A DNA stretch of 64,000 nucleotides from DATBVX01 sp963696675 (GTDB lineage: Bacteria > Pseudomonadota > Gammaproteobacteria > Steroidobacterales > Steroidobacteraceae): assembly GCA_963696675.1 (NCBI GenBank), contig CAVOLM010000069.1, positions 1-64,000 on the forward strand, given 5' to 3'. Every line of letters begins with the position of its first letter. Position 1 is the stretch's first letter. Positions 17,836 to 26,796 of the stretch are shown piece after piece. A program made the position numbers and the translations under genes. The notes beneath the pieces were generated by a model. The model searched no databases. It was not told the origin of the DNA and saw nothing but the letters and a program-made list of their open reading frames with translations.

Positions 17836-18038
17836 GCCCAACAGCCTGAAAAATCACCTAATTGGACGCGCGCCGGCAAAGCCTGTAGAGTGCGCGGCGC
17901 TGAATCAGGGTCGCGCGGTCAACGCCCCCTTCACTCGCAGTCTGTCTCTCCCGACTTACTTCGAATCTTTCACCCTCGCTTTTGACCGCTGCAGCGCTTA
18001 TGCGCCGCCGTGCGAGTCAACCTAGGATCTTCTTACAT

Positions 18039-19289
18039 ATGTCATTTTCCGATCTCGGGCTCAAGCCCGAGCTGCTGCGTGCCGTGGCCGAAAAGGGTTA
18101 CGACGAGCCCACCCCCATCCAACCAAGGCGCATTCCCGCCGTGCTCGCGCGGCCGCGACGTGCTCGCCGGCGCGCAGACCGGCACCGGCAAGACCGCCGG
18201 CTTCGTGCTGCCCATCCTGCAGCGCCTCGGCGCGCGTCCGGGCGCAGCGCCGCGCGCGCTGATCCTCACGCCCACGCGTGAACTGGCCGCGCAGGTGGCC
18301 GAGAGCGTTCGCGTACCTACGGCAAGAACATCGGGCTGCGCACACTCGTGATCTTCGGCGGCGTCAGCGAGCAACCCGCAGATCTCAGCCTGCGCTCCGG
18401 CTGCGACATCCTCGTCGCCACGCCCGGCCGGCTGCTCGACCTCGCGGAGCAGAGGCGCCGTGCAGCTGGCAACGTGCAGATGTTCGTGCTCGACGAAGCC
18501 GACCGCATGCTCGACATGGGCTTCATCCACGCCATCAAGCGCGTGTCGCGCATGCTGCCGGCGCAGCGCCAGAACCTGATGTTCTCGGCCACCTACTCCG
18601 ACGACATCCGCGCCTGGCCGAGCACGCTGCTGCGCAATCCGCTGACCATCGAGGTGGCGCCGCCGCAACAAGACCGCCGACAAGGTGGAGCAGATGTCCT
18701 ATCGCCTGCCCAAGGATCACAAGCGCCACCTGCTTGCGCACCTCATCAAGGACGGCAACTGGCACCAGGTGCTGGTGTTCACGCGCACCAAGCACGGCGC
18801 CAACCGCCTGGCCGACCAGCTCGAGCGCGCCGGCATCCGCACCGCGGCGATCCACGGCAACAAGAGCCAGAACGCGCGCGTGCGGGCGCTCGAGGATTTC
18901 AAGGCCAACAACATCATCGCGCTGGTGGCCACCGAAGTGGCCGCGCGCGGCCTCGACATCAAGGAACTGCCGTACGTCGTGAACTACGAGCTGCCGAACG
19001 TGCCGGAGGACTACGTGCACCGCATCGGTCGCACGGCGCGCGCCGGCTCCACGGGCGAGCCGTATCGCTGGTTTCGCCGGACGAAACATCGCTTCTGCGT
19101 GATATCGAAAGACTGCTGAAACGCAGTCTTCCGGTCGCAGCCTTGCCGGCCTATGAAGTCCGACAACCGGAGGTCGCAGCACCGGCGGCCGATCGGCGTC
19201 TCACGCATTCACCCTCGAGAACTTCCTCGGCGCCGGCTCGCCATCGTGGCGATTCCCGCCGGTGGGGCAGGCGCAATAGTCGGCACTGA
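18039..19289 (+). pseudogene. rhlE: DEAD-box RNA helicase RhlE, broken by four frameshifts
   Basis: The intended product is a DEAD-box helicase of the RhlE group, about 415 residues. It starts SFSDLGLKPELLRAVAEKGY at ATG 18039. The motifs are spread over frames: Q motif TPIQ (18110), motif I AGAQTGTGKT (18165), Ia PTRELAAQVAES (18270), II VLDEADRMLDMGF (18490), III SAT (18590), IV VFTRTK (18778), and VI HRIGRTARAG (19020). Frame changes fall near 18150 (extra base), 18315, 18670 (extra base) and 19060 (one base missing). All motifs are intact, so the errors are more likely technical than biological. Between about 18060 and 19060 the codon choice is more GC-biased than in the neighbours. Confidence 0.8.
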
Positions 19290-19292
19290 GGT

Positions 19293-20387
19293 TCAACCGC
19301 GCGCGGCGCTCAACTTTTCGATCGCTGCGCGTTCCTTTTCCGGCGCCGGCCAGCCTTCCGCATGCGCGCGGCGTTCCTCAGACTGCGCCTCCCACCACTG
19401 CAGCGTCGCGGCAGAGGTATCGGCGAGTGGCCGGTAGTTCAATCCCGCACCCAGTGAGGCTGCATTGTCGAAGTGGCGTGATGGTCGGTCAGGCGTAACG
19501 AGCGGCAGATCAATTTCGAACTGTTTAAGCAGCTCTGCGGTCGGCCAGTGAAATCTCACCAGGGCTTTCGAGAGCCACGTGAGACCCACCAATGTCTCCT
19601 CCCAGTTCACCGCCTGCGTAGGTCCAGCCGCGTTGAAGAAGCCGGGCACATCCTGCTCACCGAGCCCTACGAGCCACGGGCCGAGGTCGCGCACATCCAC
19701 CCATTGCAGCTCATTGTGCGGAGCCGGTGGACCCAGCACGTCACCGCCGCGCGCCACGCGATCCACCCAGTAGGTAAAGCGGTCGGTTTCATCCTTCGGC
19801 CCTACGATGTAAGTCGGCCGCACGATGGTGGCGGACCTCCCGAGCTCTTTCTGCACGATCCGGTCGCACTCGGCCTTGAGCGGCCCGTAGCGCTCCCAGG
19901 TCATTTGTTCGTTCTGCGGATCGGGGAGCGCCCTGAGCGGCGAAGACTCTACGGCATTGATCGCCCCCGGCTCATAGACGGCGACCGTCGAGACATAGAT
20001 GTATCGCCCGACGCGTCCCTTGAGCAAGCGCGCCGATTCGCGCACATGGCGGGGGACGTATCCCGAGTTGTCGATGACGACGTCCCACTTGCGGTTGCCC
20101 GCGAGTGCACGCAGACCCTCGTCGACCTTGGAATCACGATTGCCGACCAGGAGCTCCGCCTTGCCTTCGAAGAGCGTCGCAGCGCTGCGGCCTCTATTGA
20201 ATAGAGTGACCTTGTGGCCGCGGGCGAGTGCATGCTCGACCTGGAACGGTCCGATGAAGCCCGTACCGCCGAGGAAGAGGATATCGAGCGGCTTCGAGGC
20301 AGCCTCCACGGCAGCACGCGTCGCGCCGCTCGCAAGCATTCCGAGGCCCGCTGCCGTCCATCCGAGCACTTCGCGTCGCGTGGTCAT
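19293..20387 (-). CDS. Tat-exported NAD-dependent epimerase/dehydratase-like protein
   Basis: A 364-residue extended short-chain dehydrogenase. The N-terminus has a twin-arginine signal (TTRREVLGWTAAGLGMLASG, cut near ATRAA). The nucleotide-binding motif ILFLGGTGFIGPFQVEHAL follows at about residues 36-54, then DVVIDNSGYVP and IYVSTVAVYE. The usual YxxxK is present as RYGPLKAECD. Tat export suggests that the cofactor is bound before export. The substrate is unknown; a nucleotide-sugar substrate is unlikely in the periplasm. Convergent with the helicase. Confidence 0.85.
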   Translation of the reverse strand: MTTRREVLGWTAAGLGMLASGATRAAVEAASKPLDILFLGGTGFIGPFQVEHALARGHKVTLFNRGRSAATLFEGKAELLVGNRDSKVDEGLRALAGNRKWDVVIDNSGYVPRHVRESARLLKGRVGRYIYVSTVAVYEPGAINAVESSPLRALPDPQNEQMTWERYGPLKAECDRIVQKELGRSATIVRPTYIVGPKDETDRFTYWVDRVARGGDVLGPPAPHNELQWVDVRDLGPWLVGLGEQDVPGFFNAAGPTQAVNWEETLVGLTWLSKALVRFHWPTAELLKQFEIDLPLVTPDRPSRHFDNAASLGAGLNYRPLADTSAATLQWWEAQSEERRAHAEGWPAPEKERAAIEKLSAARG

Positions 20388-20439
20388 GTCTTCTCCAGCA
20401 CGAATGAGAGCGCGATTTCACCATGCGAGTCATGAAAGG

Positions 20440-21327
20440 TCACGTCGTCTGCTTCCTGAGCCACTCGATGACTGCGAGCGTGGTATCACGATTGCGCAGA
20501 TGCTCGGGTCGGACGATCCAGTAGCACGTGCCCAACTCAACGCTCAACTTGCCGATGGGCCTGACGAGCGCGCCAGCAGCTACATCTTCCCTCGCCAGCT
20601 GGTGCCGGGCGAGCGCCACGCCCTGGCCCTGGATAGCCGCGCGCAGCACGAGGTCAGATGAGGCGAACCTGGGCCCGCTGCGTACGTCGAGTGACTTCGG
20701 GCCGTGAGCCGCGCGCCACAGCTCCCAGGACGCCTGCGGATCGCGATCGTGCAGCAGTCGCAGGCGACCGAGGCGGGCAGGAGTGTCGGGGCGGCCCGAG
20801 CGCTGCCAGTAGGATGGGCTCATCACGGGGTAAAGCGCGTCTTCCATCAGGGGCTCGCATTGGACGTTGTCCCACTTGCCGTCGCCGATCCGGATCGCGA
20901 AATCGCCGTCCTCGCCGCGCAGGTCCGTGAGTCGCTGATCCACAACCACTGAGACTTCGATTCGCGGCAGCGCTTTCTCCAGCTCCGGCAACCTGGGGAG
21001 AAGCCAGCGGGCAGCAAGAGACGGAGCGGCGGAGATGGTTACCGAGCGCCCTGATTTCGCCTCCCGCAGCGCGCCCGCGACGCGCGCAATCTCCTGCAGG
21101 CCCGCGAGAGTTGCTTTGCCGAGTACCTCGCCCTGCGGTGTCAATGCGAGACCGCGCTTGCCGCGTCCCACCCGGGCGACCGGAACGCCGAGCCACGCGT
21201 TGAGCTCTGCAAGATGACGGCTGATGGAGGAATGCGCGATGCCGAGTTCACGCGCCGCCGCGCGTACTCCGCCGTGGGCATAGACCGCTGCGAACGCCCG
21301 CAATGCATGTAGAGGCAGGTCCTGCAT
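20440..21327 (-). CDS. LysR-family regulator, GcvA-like
   Basis: A 295-residue LysR-type regulator. The N-terminal HTH reads LPLHALRAFAAVYAHGG, then ARELGIAHSSISRHLAELNAWLG, followed by a ligand-binding domain (SAAPSLAARWLLPRL, DFAIRIGDGKWDN) typical of the GcvA/AmpR subgroup. It is divergent from the lysE-type exporter at 21468 with 140 bp between them; such pairs are commonly regulator and target. The gap contains a GACCATAAAT / ATGGTCTAAATGATAGACCAT region with partial dyad symmetry that could be the operator. Confidence 0.9.
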   Translation of the reverse strand: MQDLPLHALRAFAAVYAHGGVRAAARELGIAHSSISRHLAELNAWLGVPVARVGRGKRGLALTPQGEVLGKATLAGLQEIARVAGALREAKSGRSVTISAAPSLAARWLLPRLPELEKALPRIEVSVVVDQRLTDLRGEDGDFAIRIGDGKWDNVQCEPLMEDALYPVMSPSYWQRSGRPDTPARLGRLRLLHDRDPQASWELWRAAHGPKSLDVRSGPRFASSDLVLRAAIQGQGVALARHQLAREDVAAGALVRPIGKLSVELGTCYWIVRPEHLRNRDTTLAVIEWLRKQTT

Positions 21328-21352
21328 GGTCTAAATGATAGACCATAAATCG
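21325..21352. promoter_or_regulatory. Possible LysR operator dyad
   Basis: The stretch ATGGTCTAAATGATAGACCAT is an interrupted palindrome (ATGGTCTA / TAGACCAT) overlapping the LysR start region, between the divergent LysR and LysE genes. LysR regulators bind such T-N11-A dyads and repress their own gene. The match is by eye only. Confidence 0.45.
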
Positions 21353-21467
21353 CGTCCATCAGAACACCACATTGACGACAATAGTCGTGAAGTTATCCCG
21401 AAAGAGCCGCGATGAAGCCAGATCAGAGAGGTGGTCTCCAATTGAGACCGGGCAGTGAGGAGACGCA

Positions 21468-22070
21468 GTGGACGCGCTAGTAGCGGCTGCGGGAATTCTC
21501 CTGGTCGGTGCCATTACTCCCGGACCCAACAATCTCGTCGTGATGACCGCAGGGGCGCGGGCGGGAATTGCCGGCGCGCTCCCGGCGTTCGTCGGCATCA
21601 TCCTCGGCACGGTGGTGATGACCGCCGTGGTCGTGCTCGGCGCCGGCGCTGCGTTCGCGGCGGAACCGCGTCTCAGAACGGCGATCACTACCGCAGGATG
21701 TCTCTATCTCGCATGGCTAGGTCTGCGCCTGTTCGCGGCAAGCGATGCACCGATGCACGCGGCAGCTGCTCGTGAGACTCACTTGCCGAGTCACGCGGCC
21801 GGTCTGTTCGTCTTTCAGTTCCTGAACCCAAAGGCGTGGGCGATGGTGCTAACGGTGACATCAGGAGTGCAGAACGGCGCCGGCGTCACGCGCATCGGGC
21901 TGTTGATCGGACTCATCGTGTTGATTCCGACCGTGTGCCTGACGTTGTGGGCGTGGCTCGGGTCTCTCATGACGCGGCGGCTCGCGCACACGCGTGAGGG
22001 AAAGTGGTTCCAGCGAGCGATGGGAGCCTTGCTGGTCGTTTCGGCACTCCTCTTGTGGTTCACGCCATGA
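21468..22070 (+). CDS. LysE/RhtB-family amino-acid exporter
   Basis: A 200-residue inner-membrane exporter with about six helices. The family signature is near the N-terminus (ILLVGAITPGPNNLVVMTAG, residues 9-28), and FVFQFLNPKAWAMVLT is the second conserved block. Relatives export lysine, homoserine, threonine or cysteine. GTG 21468 is the start, with GAGGAG 7 nt upstream. The stop overlaps the ATG of the next gene (ATGA at 22067), so the two are translationally coupled, and both are probably under the divergent LysR regulator. Confidence 0.9.
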   Translation: MDALVAAAGILLVGAITPGPNNLVVMTAGARAGIAGALPAFVGIILGTVVMTAVVVLGAGAAFAAEPRLRTAITTAGCLYLAWLGLRLFAASDAPMHAAAARETHLPSHAAGLFVFQFLNPKAWAMVLTVTSGVQNGAGVTRIGLLIGLIVLIPTVCLTLWAWLGSLMTRRLAHTREGKWFQRAMGALLVVSALLLWFTP

Positions 22071-22684
22071 AGGTGCTCGCACTGCCGGGCAGTCTGCGGC
22101 GAAGCTCCTACAATCGGGGCCTGCTGGCGGCGGCGGTCGGCTGCGCGCCGATGGGAATGGAGATCGTTCTCTACGACGGACTCGCGTCAGTTCCGCTCTT
22201 CAACGAGGAACTGGAGGCCGATACTCCCGAGAGTGTTGCCCAGCTCAGACGACAAGTGGCTGATGCGGACGGAATGCTGATCGCAACACCCGAGTACAAC
22301 CAGTCGATTCCCGGTGTCCTCAAGAACGCCATCGACTGGCTGTCGCGACCCGCACCAGAGGAGGTGCTGATCGGAAAGCCGGTAGCGGTCATCGGTGCGT
22401 CAGCGGGACGCTGGGGCACGCGTCTCGCGCAAAGCGCGCTGCGCCAGGTGCTCAATGCGACCGAATCGCTGGTGATGGCGAACCCGGCGCTCTATGTGCG
22501 CGAAGCGGAACGGCTGTTCGACGCCGATGGGCGGCTCATCGATCCGGCGACGCAGGGATCCTTGCGCTCGCTACTGGTTGCCTTCGGCAAGTGGATCGAT
22601 CTCACGGACGCGCGAGCGACACGCGGCCTGGACGGCCAGGCACCTCAATGCCAGGCGCGCGCGGCCGCGAACGCCTTGCCGTAG
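22067..22684 (+). CDS. NADPH-dependent FMN reductase family protein
   Basis: A 205-residue flavodoxin-like reductase. LALPGSLRRSSYNRGLLAAA binds phosphate, IATPEYNQSIPGVLKNAIDW contacts the flavin, and the family-typical GASAGRWGTRLAQSALRQVL helix follows. The N-terminal motif is nearly the same as that of the homologue at 15949, but this one is closer to the ChrR/ArsH-like azoreductase group. It overlaps the LysE stop by four bases. Its last 40 bases overlap tail to tail with the MFS gene, so one of the two stops may be off by an indel. Confidence 0.87.
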   Translation: MKVLALPGSLRRSSYNRGLLAAAVGCAPMGMEIVLYDGLASVPLFNEELEADTPESVAQLRRQVADADGMLIATPEYNQSIPGVLKNAIDWLSRPAPEEVLIGKPVAVIGASAGRWGTRLAQSALRQVLNATESLVMANPALYVREAERLFDADGRLIDPATQGSLRSLLVAFGKWIDLTDARATRGLDGQAPQCQARAAANALP

Positions 22685-24030
22685 GGCTTCAGGCCGATCC
22701 AGAAGAAGATCGTTGCGAGCGGTGCCAGCACGATATGGATCGTCGCGATCGAGTAGCGCAATTTCTCTTCGGCTCCAAAGACGTACTGGGTGAGCGCCGC
22801 AACCATGAGCGGCGCGAGCGCGAGGCCGATCATTGAGAAGCAGAACAGGAACGCCGCGGTGACCTGGCCGCGCATCTCATTCGGGACGATCACTTGCAAT
22901 GCCGCGTTCTGCGGGCCTGCGCCCATGGAGATGATGGTGTAGTTGATCGCATAGATCACGATGGCGAGATAGGGGTTGGGCATGAGCGCATAGGCAATTG
23001 CAAATGGCACGTGCAATGCGGTCGCGATGTACACGACGCGCAGGTTGGCGTCGTCGCGGCCGCGCTTGGCGAACCATTCGGCCAGGAACCCGCCCGCCAG
23101 CGACCCGATCGGCGCCAGTATCAGCAGGATCGAGCCCTGGATGACTCCGTATCGCGCCGGGTCCCAGCCATAGGTGCGTGCAAAGAAAGGGGCGTTCCAG
23201 AAAAATGCGCCAGCCGCGAGTGAATTGGCGGCGAGGCCGAGGAACATGGGCCCGAACGTGGCGCGCCCCTCGTACAGGAACTTGAACACCTCGCGCACCG
23301 GCACGACCTTGGCCTTGCCACTGGCACCGGCCGCATACGTCGTACTACGGGCTCCGCGGCGCTTGGGTTCATGCAGCGTGGTCAGTGCAAGGATGCCAAG
23401 CAGCACATCCGGTATCGCCATCACCAGCAGGATGATCTGCCACGGGCGCAATTCGCCGACCATCGGGATCACGACGTGCATTGTCGAAGCGATCCCGATC
23501 AGCGTGCCTCCGAGCAACAGCGCGAGCGCCGTGCCGTAGTAAAAGCCGATGTTCATCACTGCGAGCGCTTTCGGGAGCTTCGCGGGCGGGAAGTAGTCGG
23601 CGAGGATCGAGAAGGTGGCCGGCGCGTTACCGGAGCCGCCGATGCCGCCGATCATGCGGACTATGAACAATTGCGAAAATGTACTGGATAAGCCGGCCAG
23701 CGCGGCCGAGATGCCGGTCAGAATCAGCCCGACCCCGATGATCAGCCGACGGCTGATGATGTCGACCAACCTCGAGACCGGCAGCATGAAGAGCGCGTTG
23801 AGGGCCGCGGCTGCGGATCCGATCGCGAAGGCCGCCTGCACGTCCGTGAGCCCGAGATCGCGCTTGATGGGCTGGAGCAGAAGCCACGAGATGTTCGCGT
23901 TCATGAAGAGCACGAGCAGCGTGAGGCCGAAGAACACGACGCCGTACCAGGCGACCGCTGGGCGCGGCCAGGCGTCGCCGCTCGCTTGCGCTGGCTGGTC
24001 AACGGGTTTCGCCGCGGACTGGTCGTTCAT
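22645..24030 (-). CDS. MFS transporter, ACS-like
   Basis: A 461-residue twelve-helix permease. Helix 1 has VVFFGLTLLVLFMNANISWLLLQP, loop 2-3 has FMLPVSRLVDIISRRLIIG and helix 4 has RMIGGIGGSGNAPATFSILADYF. The pattern fits the anion:cation symporter or a sugar-acid permease; a closely related set in sphingomonads and Caulobacter is annotated as MFS of unknown substrate. It is divergent from the GST gene at 24173 and may transport a substrate that the GST handles (inference from adjacency only). Confidence 0.85.
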   Translation of the reverse strand: MNDQSAAKPVDQPAQASGDAWPRPAVAWYGVVFFGLTLLVLFMNANISWLLLQPIKRDLGLTDVQAAFAIGSAAAALNALFMLPVSRLVDIISRRLIIGVGLILTGISAALAGLSSTFSQLFIVRMIGGIGGSGNAPATFSILADYFPPAKLPKALAVMNIGFYYGTALALLLGGTLIGIASTMHVVIPMVGELRPWQIILLVMAIPDVLLGILALTTLHEPKRRGARSTTYAAGASGKAKVVPVREVFKFLYEGRATFGPMFLGLAANSLAAGAFFWNAPFFARTYGWDPARYGVIQGSILLILAPIGSLAGGFLAEWFAKRGRDDANLRVVYIATALHVPFAIAYALMPNPYLAIVIYAINYTIISMGAGPQNAALQVIVPNEMRGQVTAAFLFCFSMIGLALAPLMVAALTQYVFGAEEKLRYSIATIHIVLAPLATIFFWIGLKPYGKAFAAARAWH

Positions 24031-24172
24031 TGTTGTGGGCTCCGACTGATTGGCAGGGCTGGAATCCGCTTCACCCGCGAACCATACCTGTTTCCCGATG
24101 GGTCGAGAATCGGTGCACTCGAGGCTGTGATAGTCGAACCTGGCTCGGTGCGCGTTACGCAGAGGGCTTCCG

Positions 24173-24925
24173 ATGCTCGAGTTGTATCACGGCTCACCTC
24201 TGGCCAATTCCCTGAAGGCGCTACTACCCCTCAAGGAAAAAGGCGTCGAGTTCGTCAGTCATTACATGAACCTGCTCGAGTTCGAGCAGCACGAGCCGTG
24301 GTTCGTGAAGATCAATCCGAACGGCCAGGTGCCGGTGCTGGTTCATGACGGCAGGACCGTCACCGAGTCGACCGTAATCAATGAATATGTCGACGAAGCC
24401 TTCGCGGGGCCGCCACTGCGCCCGCCGGACGCCTATGGGCGTGCCCAGATGCGCATCTGGACCAAGTTCGTCGATGAGTACTTCTGCCCGGCGCTCAGCT
24501 TTCTGGGCTGGCATGCAATGATCAGGAACGCGGTGAAGCATCTTACGCCGGAAGAGTTCGAGGCCAAGGTCGCCCGCATTCCGCTCAAGGAGCAGCGGGA
24601 CAAGTGGCGTGAATCGGCGGCCCAGGTCTGGACCGAGGATCAACTTGAGGATTGGCGCCGCCGGGTGCGGACGTCGATCGAGCGTATGGAACAGGGGCTG
24701 CGCGGACCGTGGATGCTGGGCGAGCAGTTCACGCTCGCCGACGTGAGCCTGTTCGCGATGCTGATCCGGATGCCCGAGTACTACGCGGATATCGTCAACG
24801 AGCGCGACAGCCCGCGCGTCATCGAATGGTACGGCCGGATGATGGAGCGGCCGGCCGTCAAGGCGACGCTCGCGATCCGACCGCCTGCCGACGCTGAGCG
24901 CTCCCGACCGTCGGCCGACCGCTGA
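24173..24925 (+). CDS. Glutathione S-transferase family protein
   Basis: A 250-residue GST. The thioredoxin-fold N-terminus is LELYHGSPLANSLKALLPLKEKG, with INPNGQVPVLVHDGRTVTESTVINEY carrying the cis-proline and the glutathione-gamma-Glu contact (ES). The helical C-terminal domain contains LGEQFTLADVSLFAMLIR (N-capping box). The long C-terminal domain recalls LigF/LigE beta-etherases and bacterial dichloromethane-type GSTs; the substrate is not clear. ATG 24173 is the family start. Convergent with the PilZ gene. Confidence 0.9.
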   Translation: MLELYHGSPLANSLKALLPLKEKGVEFVSHYMNLLEFEQHEPWFVKINPNGQVPVLVHDGRTVTESTVINEYVDEAFAGPPLRPPDAYGRAQMRIWTKFVDEYFCPALSFLGWHAMIRNAVKHLTPEEFEAKVARIPLKEQRDKWRESAAQVWTEDQLEDWRRRVRTSIERMEQGLRGPWMLGEQFTLADVSLFAMLIRMPEYYADIVNERDSPRVIEWYGRMMERPAVKATLAIRPPADAERSRPSADR

Positions 24926-24926
24926 T

Positions 24927-25295
24927 TCAGAGCCCGAGCAATTCGCGGACCGGGCGCGGTGCGAACTCGCTCCACTCGATTCCGAGGCCATCGGTCGCAA
25001 CGCGCACGACGAATGCTGCAATCCGAGCGCCGCAGAGCTCGACCTCAACGTGCGTCCATGCGGCAACCTGCAGGCGCGTGTGCACGAAAGCTCCGCTCAG
25101 GCTCGCGTCCCTGATCTGGCCCGCTGCGTCCCATTTCGCGCAATGCACCCGCACGGTGGCACGTACCGGCATGCGTTCGCCCCATCGATGCTCCATCCTG
25201 CGAGGGCCAGATGTGCGCTGGGTGCGACCAGGTGCGCGTTGAGGGCTTGGGGTTTCTGCCGGCGATGACTGCATCGTTTCCATGGCTCGGTTCAT
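24927..25295 (-). CDS. PilZ-domain c-di-GMP effector
   Basis: A protein of about 122 residues: a disordered Ser/Pro/Arg-rich N-terminus, then one PilZ domain. The two c-di-GMP contact motifs are present: RxxxR as RWGER, and D/NxSxxG as DASLSG, with GAFV after it. Such stand-alone PilZ proteins control motility or envelope processes upon c-di-GMP binding. I prefer ATG 25295, with AGGGA 8-12 nt upstream, over the GTG at 25313. The gap between 25314 and 25572 holds nothing else recognisable. Confidence 0.87.
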   Translation of the reverse strand: MNRAMETMQSSPAETPSPQRAPGRTQRTSGPRRMEHRWGERMPVRATVRVHCAKWDAAGQIRDASLSGAFVHTRLQVAAWTHVEVELCGARIAAFVVRVATDGLGIEWSEFAPRPVRELLGL

Positions 25296-25572
25296 GAATG
25301 TTTCCCTCAGCACGACCCGAACGCCGCGGAAATTCGTACAGGTACGTACAGGACAGCACTCGACTGCGCAGGTTCCTGCATCCGGGTCGACGTTCGTGTC
25401 AGGAAATGCAAATCCTGACAGTCGAACGGGCCTGCGCTATTCTCGCGTCGTGAGTCATCAGCCGTGACATCAAACGGGCAGCCGCGAGGCAGTAGTCCGG
25501 CCACGAGGCCGCGGATGGTCTGCACACGTGGCGCGGGCCAGTGATCAGCGTCCAATCCAGAAGCGAGGCCTG

Positions 25573-26367
25573 ATGGACCGACAGAAACTGCTGGCAGTGA
25601 TCGCCGCCGTGGCATTGGTCGCAATCGCGGCCGTCGTCTACTACGAAAACCGTAAATCGCATGCACCCGAGGAGGCATCCGGTCCTCCTGTCACTGCTCG
25701 ACAGCCTCCCGAACCTGCAATTCGCAACCCGGTTCCCGAGGTTCCCGCGGAGACACCCGCTACCGGCCCTCAACGAGAGCGACTGCGCCGTTCCGCGATT
25801 CGCTGTCGGCGTGTTGTCGGTCGCGACGCAGTCAGTCAGTTCCTCGCGCCGAACGATGTCATTCGTCGCATGGTGGTCACGGTCGACAATTTGCCGCGCA
25901 AGAAGGTGGCCGTCGAACGGCGCCCGATACTCCCGACGGGGGGCACGTTCGCCACGTCGGGAAGTGACGAGAGCCTGACCCTCAGTCCCAACAACTACGC
26001 GCGCTACGCGCCCCTGGTTCGCCTGGTCGAAGCCGCTGACGCGAACCAGCTTGCGGCGCTCTATTTTCGTTACTACCCGCTGTTCCAGCGCGCCTATGAG
26101 GATCTCGGCTATCCAAAGGGCGTATTTCAACGATCGGCTGGTGGAAGTGATCGACGACGTGCTCGCGACGCCGCACGTCAACGGGCCCGATCAAACTGGT
26201 GCAGCCGCGCGTGTTCTACGAGTTTGCCGACCCGGCGCTCGAGTCTAAGATCCGCGGGCCAGAAATTGCTGATGCGCATGGGCACCGAGAATGCGGCGGC
26301 GTTCAAGGCGAAGCTCACCGAAGTCCGGAACATCATCGTCACCCAGAAACCCGCTGCTGGCACCTAG
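25573..26367 (+). pseudogene. DUF3014 membrane-anchored protein, broken by about six frameshifts
   Basis: ATG 25573 has GAGG upstream. It opens with a membrane anchor (LLAVIAAVALVAIAAVVYYE) and a Pro/Glu-rich linker. The DUF3014 domain is recognisable across frames: LPALNESDC (25768), VGRDAVSQFLAPNDVIRRMVV (25818-25880), VDNLPRKK, LTLSPNNYARYAPLVRLVE, then YFNDRLVEVIDDVLATPHV (26127-26180), PRVFYEFADPALES (26202-26245) and AGQKLLMRMGTENAAAFKAK (26258-26320). Stop at 26365-26367. The function of DUF3014 is unknown. Shifts fall near 25760, 25795, 25815, 26125, 26188 and 26250. Confidence 0.75.
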
Positions 26368-26389
26368 AGAGCAGTCCGCTCCGGCCGCC

Positions 26390-26587
26390 GGGTAGGTGTG
26401 CCTTGAGATCGTGGAGCAAATGCGCAGCGACGACACTTGAGCGAGGAACGCTCAAGGTCGCGCGCGAACCCTCAGTCCGGGCGGCGATCAGACGCCGATA
26501 GGTCAGCTTGCCGTCACTGGATCCGGTCTGATCGCTGATCGCCCGGACAGAGGGCATTAGCTACACGATCTCAAGGCACACCCACCC
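26390..26587. repeat. 198-bp element with long terminal inverted repeat
   Basis: Outer arms 26390-26413 and 26564-26587 pair over 24 bp with one mismatch; the core GTGTGCCTTGAGATCGTG / CACGATCTCAAGGCACAC is an 18-bp perfect pair. Inside lies a second long pair, 26469-26493 with 26526-26554 (25 bp, one mismatch, a four-base bulge). There is also a small perfect stem CTTGAGCG / CGCTCAAG near 26440-26460. The element sits between the convergent DUF3014 and MATE genes and encodes no recognisable protein. It could be a MITE-like mobile repeat, a bidirectional terminator or a structured RNA. Confidence 0.6.
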
Positions 26588-26671
26588 AGCGACCAGACCG
26601 TCCTGCTTTGTCTCAGAGGCGAAGCCGACGGCATCTTTACTCTCAGCGCGGACGAGACGGACATTGCGGTC

Positions 26672-26770
26672 GGGGGGATTGTGCCAACTCGGGCGAGCAA
26701 TGTTTGCGGGGATGCGTCTTCGGGCGGCACCGTATCGGGCGTGATCAGCCCGGAGTTGGCACAACCCCCC
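26672..26770. repeat. 99-bp inverted repeat
   Basis: Arms 26672-26694 and 26748-26770 pair over about 22 bp: GGGGGGATTGTGCCAACTC with GAGTTGGCACAACCCCCC, plus an outer/inner GGGC-GCCC pair, with one bulged base on each side. It lies 85 bp after the 26390 element and 27 bp before the MATE stop, in the same convergent gap. The remainder of the 26368-26796 gap has no gene I can support. Confidence 0.55.
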
Positions 26771-26796
26771 ACCCAATGGCCGGCTCGGACCGCTCT

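Noticed and set aside
26390..26770. CRISPR array or integron attC site
   Set aside because: The repeats are inverted, not direct and evenly spaced, and no integrase or Cas gene is in the window.
26557..26772. Minus-strand ORF of 71 codons and plus-strand open frames over the palindromes
   Set aside because: They overlap inverted repeats, show no ribosome site, and no reading is favoured by codon pattern on either strand.
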